From NCBI GenBank assembly GCA_037693485.1, contig CM075344.1:99793001-99857000 (forward strand): a stretch of 64,000 nt of DNA. The letters run 5' to 3'. This stretch comes from Kitagawia praeruptora. Its lineage: Eukaryota > Streptophyta > Magnoliopsida > Apiales > Apiaceae. Each line of letters starts with the position of its first letter. Position 1 is the stretch's first letter. Made by a program: the position numbers and the translations under genes. Shown here in pieces: positions 58,120 to 64,000 of the stretch. The notes under the pieces were generated by a model. The model worked only from the letters and a program-made list of their open reading frames with translations. It ran no database searches and was not told where the DNA came from.

Positions 58120-59625
58120 ATGGATTATTGGGAGCAGGACTACGTAATTGTATGTGAGCTGTGTGCAGGTGGACATTACACTCATCAATGTGAGTATAAC
58201 AGAAACCGGCCAAATTTCAGCTGGGACTATAATCAGAGTGGTATGGAGCAATCCCAATATCCATCCTACCTGCTCCAAAATCAGCAGTTTGGAGATGAAC
58301 CATACAGTCCATGGGGAATACAGCAGCAACAGAGGCAAGAATTTCAGCATCAGTATGCCCCAGTGCATCAACACTTTCAAACTCATGAATTTCAGCAGCA
58401 GCAATTTCAGACTTGGTCTAACCAACAGTCGACCGAAGAAGCTGAATTAAAAGAAATTAGGTTGATGATGGAAAGCAATGCATCGTCTCTCCAGACAATA
58501 AGAGATCAGATTGGTCAAATTACAAATGCATGGAAAACATGGAATCAAATTGCAAGTGACACAGAAGGCCTAGCTGTAGAGGAGGAGGACAAGAACCTTC
58601 CTATCAGTCTTGACTGGCCTTTCTTAGCCACGGGTGAGACCATGATCGAAGTTCAGGATGAAGAGTCTGAGGGCAAAGATGACGAAGAAGCAGAACAGGA
58701 AGCTGATAAGGAAGAAAGGTCAGAAAATGCAGTTCTGAATATTCAGCCGCAACCACATCCTTTGCAATCTGAAAATGTTGAAGATGTTGAGAAGAAGAAT
58801 TTTGAAATTGTGTTAGTTGAGACCCATGAACTTGTTGAGGTGTCTCAATTAAATTCTGAGCATGAAGGATATGTGGAAGAATCTTCAACAATATCAATGA
58901 AGGATGTTCTGGTTTATGATAAATTAGAGGATAATTTGTATGAAGATCCATTGGAGCAGCCTATGTTTCTAGAATTGGGACCTGAGAAGAATGAAGACGA
59001 GCATCTAACGTTGTTAGAAGATAATTCACAAAGTGGAATGATGCATTGTTTCAAGTCACTAGAAGTGCTATCTGCAGAAGGCAAACCTCCAAAAGCCTCT
59101 ATCAAGGAACCACCTGACTTGGAACTGCAGTTGATATCCTCTCAATCTCAGGAGTTTGATTCGAGCTCATTTGTATCATATTCTATCATCATCTCAGCAG
59201 AATTACCTCCGGACAAGAATTTTGAAAGGGTTATTTCAAATTTTCGTGACAGTATGCGCTCTGCAGATGTGCAAAATTTGTTAGTGGACAATACGATTGG
59301 TTTTGTTGAGAAGCAGAGAAGGTTGACATCTCCAACCTTATCCACTATTATCTCAGCAGATTTACCGCCTGATAAGGAAGAAGTACGTTTGGCGGATTTA
59401 CAAAAGCATACAGGTAGTGGATGGATGATTTCAGATAATCAGGATATCATCTATTCGTTGGTTATTCAAATATGGTGTGGGAACAATGTCACGGACACTT
59501 TGGAAGAGCGAAGGAGGTTGAAGCTTGTCGTCAATGACGTTGCTCCGAAGAAGATCATTAATTGGCCTTATAGAGATACGGTGCAGAAAGTTTTCAAGAG
59601 GAAAATCGTGGCCAAGTCTAGCTAA
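58120..59625 (+). CDS. Element I gag-like protein, 501 aa, intact
   Basis: The only ORF of element I. From ATG at 58120 it starts MDYWEQDY and within 20 residues has a zinc knuckle-like CELCAGGHYTHQC (CX2CX3HX4C, one residue shorter than usual). Next is RNRPNFSWDYNQSG, like the (H)PNFSW motif after the Athila gag knuckle. A Gln-rich region follows (IQQQQRQEFQHQ), then a helical segment (EEAELKEIRLMMESNASSLQ) and a long Glu/Asp-rich part. A duplicated motif SIIISAELPPDK / STIISADLPPDK lies near residues 355 and 415. The matrix and capsid parts normally before the knuckle are missing. It may be an RNA-binding adaptor that works with a partner's capsid; this is inference. Confidence 0.85.
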   Translation: MDYWEQDYVIVCELCAGGHYTHQCEYNRNRPNFSWDYNQSGMEQSQYPSYLLQNQQFGDEPYSPWGIQQQQRQEFQHQYAPVHQHFQTHEFQQQQFQTWSNQQSTEEAELKEIRLMMESNASSLQTIRDQIGQITNAWKTWNQIASDTEGLAVEEEDKNLPISLDWPFLATGETMIEVQDEESEGKDDEEAEQEADKEERSENAVLNIQPQPHPLQSENVEDVEKKNFEIVLVETHELVEVSQLNSEHEGYVEESSTISMKDVLVYDKLEDNLYEDPLEQPMFLELGPEKNEDEHLTLLEDNSQSGMMHCFKSLEVLSAEGKPPKASIKEPPDLELQLISSQSQEFDSSSFVSYSIIISAELPPDKNFERVISNFRDSMRSADVQNLLVDNTIGFVEKQRRLTSPTLSTIISADLPPDKEEVRLADLQKHTGSGWMISDNQDIIYSLVIQIWCGNNVTDTLEERRRLKLVVNDVAPKKIINWPYRDTVQKVFKRKIVAKSS

Positions 59626-61110
59626 AGACGTTAAAGAAAGGCGCTTCGTGGGAGGCAACCCATGTGTTTCGGTGTTTTCAGGTATGTTCTCTACTATCCC
59701 TTGTATTTACTTCCATTCAATGCGGACATTGAATATTATAAGTTTGGGGGTGGTTTGGGGGATAAGTAGTATGTAAAAGTGATAGTAGTTTTTGTGAGTC
59801 ATTGTGTTCATGTAGGATATCATGTTTTGCATATTAGTAGTAATTCATGCATATTTGTTCGTATTATCTATGTTGTTTCATTTAGGACATTCTGTTATTG
59901 TTTGTTTTTTTTACCATGTGAGTCATATTAGTTGCATTTTAATGGCATGCATTTTTCATGATCCCTTAGGACGAGCTGATTCTGATTGATAGGTGGATGT
60001 TGATTTGGGTGTGATGATGATGAGTAGAGGGCTGATTTATAGTTCCTATGAAATTGACTTGCATGTTTCAGAAACACAACTTTTACACAGTCTCATTGGG
60101 TGCTTTTTGGGCTAGGTTAGGGTCATGCATGTTGGATGTTTTGAGATTTAATCACTTGTTTATTCTTAGAATTTTCGTTATTCCCTTGATAGCGTAGGAA
60201 CACTAAAATCTAAGTTTGGGGGAAAACAGGGATTTCATGCTAAGTGGTAATAATTGTCAATAAAGGCTAGGCGTGAAATGGCTAGTAGCCGGCTCATATT
60301 TATATGAGTAGTCTAGGGTTGGAAATGAGAAAGGCTCATTCCAGAAAAAAAAAAAAAAAAAAAGGAAAAAAAAAAAGTCAGAAGTCCAATTGATTATATG
60401 CAAAATTAACTAGAGTGAGCTCTTTAATACTCGAGTAATTAAGTCTGAGGGGACTTATTCCTAGTAACCTAAAGCCCTTGTGGTTTGGGATTGCTGACCT
60501 AACACTCGCTACATGGGTATTATTGTATAAGCCTTTTGGGGTCTCATTCATTGCACGGTTAAATAAGCATGCGTATTGTATATGTAGTGTCATATTATAG
60601 TAATAAAGCATGAGTTTCTGTCTACCTTGGATAAGGGTGGAGGTGTTCCTAGGTTATGAAGTGTCTACAGTTTATTCTAGTTATAAACCTGTGATTGTCT
60701 TGACGGAAAGCATGTATGGTTTTTGACCTAGTTTTGGGAGTATTTCTGATGAGCATTGCACACACGCACGTTTCTGTTCATGTATTTGTTAGTATACGGG
60801 GACTTAGTCGAGCTCTGCTTGGAATTGTTGCATTCTTTGAGATACTTGCTTTTTAGTTGATTTTGGTGAGTTTGAAGGGGATCCTTGCATTTTTCAAGTA
60901 GTTGCATTAATGCATTGTTAGTTGCATTTGATAAATGGATTTTGTGGGTACATTCGCTATAGGCCCTCACGAGACCTCACTCGTCCACTGGGGCTACCTA
61001 GGGGTTTAAAGGGCTTATTGCATATGCCAAATGCAATCGTGATCACCTACGGAAGTGGTACTAGTTAGTTGTATATAGTTATATTGTTTATGCTTGAGGA
61101 CAAGCATCAG
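59626..61110 (+). other. Element I non-coding 3' region
   Basis: About 1.5 kb without an ORF, from the gag-like stop to the polypurine tract. It begins with the block GCGCTTCGTGGGAGGCAACC and holds TAAGTTTGGGGGTGG near 59740, a purine-rich A-tract at about 60344-60376, and a final block with TCACCTACGGAAGTGG and TGCTTGAGGACAAGCATC. The region is well conserved in element II (39841-41310), despite the difference in LTR length. Confidence 0.8.
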
Positions 61111-61111
61111 T

Positions 61112-61126
61112 TTAAGTTTGGGGGTG
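61112..61126 (+). promoter_or_regulatory. Element I polypurine tract
   Basis: AAGTTTGGGGGTG directly before the 3' LTR start TGATAAGTGG. The equivalent in element II is AAGTTTGGGGGGGTG. Confidence 0.85.
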
Positions 61127-63471
61127 TGATAAGTGGATTTTATATCCACTTATTATGCGCTAAATGGACCTAAATTGGTGGTTTATCCTTAAGTATTTTG
61201 TGTCTTTTAATTAGTTTTATGTTGTTTCAAGTCTTTGTAGTGCAGAACTCACAGCTTCAGGTATCCTGGCAATAAAAGGTAAAAAGACGGTGGATTTCTG
61301 GCTCAGATGGACTGGCTATGAGGAAAAAGAATTATCATAAAGATGTTCTGAGTGATATATTCTTAAAGCAGGAATCCCGGTTGGAATTGTTATATTTTTT
61401 TCTAAGCAAAAGGAGTCCGGTTTTAGAGCCTCAAGAGACCGTAACTTGCATCTGGACGAGCAATGAAGAAATAAGAATTATCACAAAAATATGGAAAGTG
61501 ATATTTTCTTAAAGCTGGAACCCCGGTTGGAATTGATATATTTTCTGTTAAGCAAAAGGAGTCCGGTTCCAGACGACCAGAGACCGCAGCTTAGACAATA
61601 AAGATTTATTTATATTATTAAATAATTTTATTAATTTAGAAATTTATATTTATAAATATCTAATAATATTAGATATTTATTTTTATAATTTCTGGATTAA
61701 AATAATTATTTATTAATTAAAGATTATAAGCTGTGCGGGTTAAAAAAGCATTTCTACGGAGCCGTGTATTAAAAGTCAGCTACCGCGAGTTGCGGAAGAA
61801 GAATTGAACTGGCTTTGCAATTGTCTTGTTTAGTTGTTAAAGTTAGGCTAGAAATTTTTCTACACAGCTGACTTTGTAAACTGTGTTAGGTATGTTAAAT
61901 TGTACTATAAATATGTGTTAGTTTGCATAGGTTGAGACAGACGGGGGAAAAGCTGAATTCTTTCATTCCTCTCACAGATCTCTCAACTGAATGTTCAGTT
62001 TATTCTCTCCGCAATTTATTAGCTTCTGTTGTAATTTCAGTTTCATTTTATACATTTTAAATTTCTGCAAACAGTTTATTTTTATACAATTTAAATTTCT
62101 GTAATATTAATTATATTTTAAACACTTTGAATTTCTGTAATTTAATTTTATTTTATACACTTAAAAATTTCTGAAAATTTTTTATAAGAATTAATTTAAG
62201 ATTTTAAGGGGACTATCAGGAGGGCTCCTCTATTTTATTAGGTGATAATTTCATTCGGAAAAGCACATTGGAATTGTTTATGAAACAAGCAAAAATTTTG
62301 TGATCAGTCAATTATTTCGTACAAGCATAACACCACAGCTGCTGGAACCACACGCGGGGGGAATTGTCAAAGAATCTGGAGCGCGTGCATCACACGCGCG
62401 GGAGAAGAGAGTGTGCGCGTGCGTGCCACGCGCCTGCAAGGTACTCACCCTTTTTTTTCCTGCCGACAGCATTCTGCGCATGCATGATTCAGTTTCTTAC
62501 TTTTCTTTTGTTTTGTCAGTTACTTTATATATTTAATATAATACTTTTAGTTTAAATTGCATTTTGTCCGTAGTGTTATTTTAATCGGTTTCTCTTGCAT
62601 TTATTAATTGTAAAAACTGAATTTTCGAAAGTTATTTCAATTCTAATTATTTTTATTTTTATTCTTGTAATTTTATATTTAATTTTATGAAATTTTCTAC
62701 CATGATTTTATTTAATTCCATAAAGGTGCCTAGTTTAATTATGAACTAAACACTTTCATGGGGTTCTAATGTAATGAATTGTTAATGCTCATGTTAATTT
62801 GATAGATAATTTGTGTTTACAATTTCTATATAAGATTGCCTTGCATGGTTGTTTTAATTGAATATAGGTGAATAGCTAACATCTATTGTACCAAATCTCT
62901 AATGATTGCGAAAGTGGATTTAGAGATTTAGGGTTTGCCATGCTAGCATAGGTATGTCGGCTTCTCCGCATTTCGGATTATAGTTTCGAAAGAACATTAT
63001 TCCCCTATGTAGTTAATTGCGGAACTTGTGATTTAATCGATTGTATCACCCATTCACATAGACATATAGTGTTTTGGATATAATTGATGCCCTTATAACT
63101 TCTATCTCTTTTGTGGATGTTTATTTGGAATGGTGTGAGTTAATTGAAAGATGGCTCATATTAGTGTCGTGTTCCCGCTAGCTGTCTTAACAAATTGTAA
63201 CACATTAATTCTTGATAGTTAATAGAGCTAAAACATTCATGAAATTAGGACCCCATGCCTCTATCATATTATTTTAAACAAATTAGCCGTTACTTCATTA
63301 GTTAATTGTTATCTACAAATAAACCATTTTAGTTCGTTCATGCTTCTAATATTAACCAAACATTGTTGAATAGACATATTTACTTAAATAACCGAGTCTT
63401 CGTGGGAACGATCCTTATTTCCCTATATTGCTTTTGGACTGCGTACACTTGCGTAGAGAAAATAGCGAACA
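61127..63471 (+). repeat. Element I 3' LTR
   Basis: Nearly identical to 55676-58019. Differences I saw include GGTTAAAAG/GGTAAAAAG, GGCTACGAG/GGCTATGAG, GCCGCGTA/GCCGTGTA, CATAGCTG/CACAGCTG, AGAAGGGG/AGACGGGG, TCTGTGCA/TCTGCGCA and GTCCATAG/GTCCGTAG. Confidence 0.95.
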
Positions 63472-63625
63472 CATATCCTAGAGTTTCTCCTTTGTTGCCA
63501 TCTCCAAAAGATATTACTGGGTCAGCTTTCCTCTCAAACTTTGTAAGCAGGGACTTCTTTCTAGTCATATGTCCAGAGCATCCACTGTCCAAGATAATTG
63601 AATGCTTCTTTCCTGTGCCCTGCAA
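63472..63625 (-). pseudogene. Copia-C protease N-part
   Basis: Minus-strand frame starting after TTTGCAG, with GTGKKHSIILDSGCSGHMTR (aspartic protease motif DSG) and ISFGDGNKGETLGYV, cut by element I at the CATAT duplication; it continues at 55675 with YGSIVLGNV. This frame is offset from gag and opens only just after the gag stop. Confidence 0.9.
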
Positions 63626-63636
63626 ACAAAAAGTAA

Positions 63637-64000
63637 CTAGTTAGAATTTTTTAGGACCCAACTTTGATTGGATCCTTTCTTACTAGATTTAGAAACAACA
63701 GGCTTTGAAGATTTTGCCTTTACTTTACCTGTTGCAGAGTCAACCTTAGACTCTGATTTCACAAACTGTTTGTGACTAGGAGTTTCAGATTTCAGAGAAT
63801 AATAGTCATAATACAGTTCATAATATTCTCTACACATGTAAATAGAATGAAGTAAACTACCACAATGATAACATGTTTTTTGTGGTTGGTATTGAATTTT
63901 ATGAGTCTTGGGGAATCTGGACTCAGTTTTCCAAGAAGGTTTTTGATTACAGTGTAGGGCCAAATGATTATGATTTCCACACTTATAGCATTTTTTCCTA
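63637..64000 (-). CDS. Copia-C gag C-terminal part (runs off the window)
   Basis: Minus-strand open frame to the window edge with two zinc knuckles: CYKCGNHNHLALHC at the edge and CYHCGSLLHSIYMC (63868-63909). A Lys/Ser-rich tail follows, ending SNQSWVLKNSN and TAG. The tail WVLKNSN plus stop is the same in Copia-A and Copia-B. Its N-terminal part and the 5' LTR lie beyond 64000. Confidence 0.88.
   Translation of the reverse strand, partial: RKKCYKCGNHNHLALHCNQKPSWKTESRFPKTHKIQYQPQKTCYHCGSLLHSIYMCREYYELYYDYYSLKSETPSHKQFVKSESKVDSATGKVKAKSSKPVVSKSSKKGSNQSWVLKNSN

Larger units (their letters stand above)
55676..63471 (+). mobile_element. Element I: young gag-only LTR retrotransposon, 7.8 kb, Athila-related
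   Basis: Complete element: LTRs 55676-58019 and 61127-63471, a primer-binding site, one ORF, a long non-coding 3' region, a polypurine tract and a 5-bp target duplication CATAT (55671-55675 and 63472-63476). It sits inside the Copia-C protease, whose reading frame is rejoined by its removal. The primer-binding site and the NFSW motif point to the Athila branch of Ty3/Gypsy. It lacks protease, reverse transcriptase, RNase H and integrase, so it must use an autonomous partner. I counted about a dozen differences between the two LTRs, a recent insertion. Confidence 0.95.

Overview
The window looks like repeat-rich heterochromatin from a large plant nuclear genome, probably a eudicot. It has AT-rich spacers, plant transposon families, GT-AG introns and no bacterial gene layout. 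I found no complete ordinary host gene. Almost everything recognisable is transposable-element sequence nested several layers deep, plus a few fragments of host genes that appear to have been captured. Species cannot be fixed from the sequence.

Layout: (1) 1-5809: an exon matching the CCR4-NOT scaffold NOT1 and leader-like exons on the minus strand, a five-copy 174-bp tandem repeat (2541-3405), AT-rich spacer, and the right end of a CACTA transposon (CACTA-1, ends 5809). (2) 5813-16808: a decayed minus-strand Copia retrotransposon (Copia-A), split by an 8.4-kb CACTA element (CACTA-2, 8050-16492, TSD CTT). CACTA-2 itself carries a 4.76-kb non-coding TG...CA element (8429-13191). (3) 16809-21022: a plus-strand Copia of the same family (Copia-B, 5' LTR 16809-17314), lying head to head with Copia-A and cut by another TG-type element (from 21023). 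(4) 22103-36206: a 14-kb CACTA element (CACTA-3). It has a TnpA-like gene that reads open through five exons, a TNP2-type transposase broken by two stop codons, a Mutator-type MITE, and on the opposite strand a U-box fragment of the LIN/CERBERUS type behind its own leader-like sequence. (5) 38263-41601: the 3' part of a minus-strand gag-only LTR element (element II). (6) 41602 to beyond 64000: a minus-strand Copia (Copia-C) with a long extra reading frame between RNase H and the 3' LTR. It is interrupted by a hAT-type MITE (45554-46094), a 6-kb LINE (48998-55034) and a very young gag-only LTR element (element I, 55676-63471, TSD CATAT).

Intact pieces by my reading are the CACTA-3 TnpA-like gene, the LINE ORF1 protein and the 501-aa protein of element I. 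The Copia genes, the TNP2 transposase and LINE ORF2 all carry stops or frameshifts. Element I, with nearly identical 2.34-kb LTRs, is the youngest insertion and would need proteins from an Athila-like Ty3/Gypsy partner in trans. The clearest leads are the captured U-box unit, the extra Copia ORF, a splice-acceptor-like gag-pol boundary shared by three Copia copies, the paired GC hairpins in the element I LTR, and the conserved non-coding 3' module shared by elements I and II.
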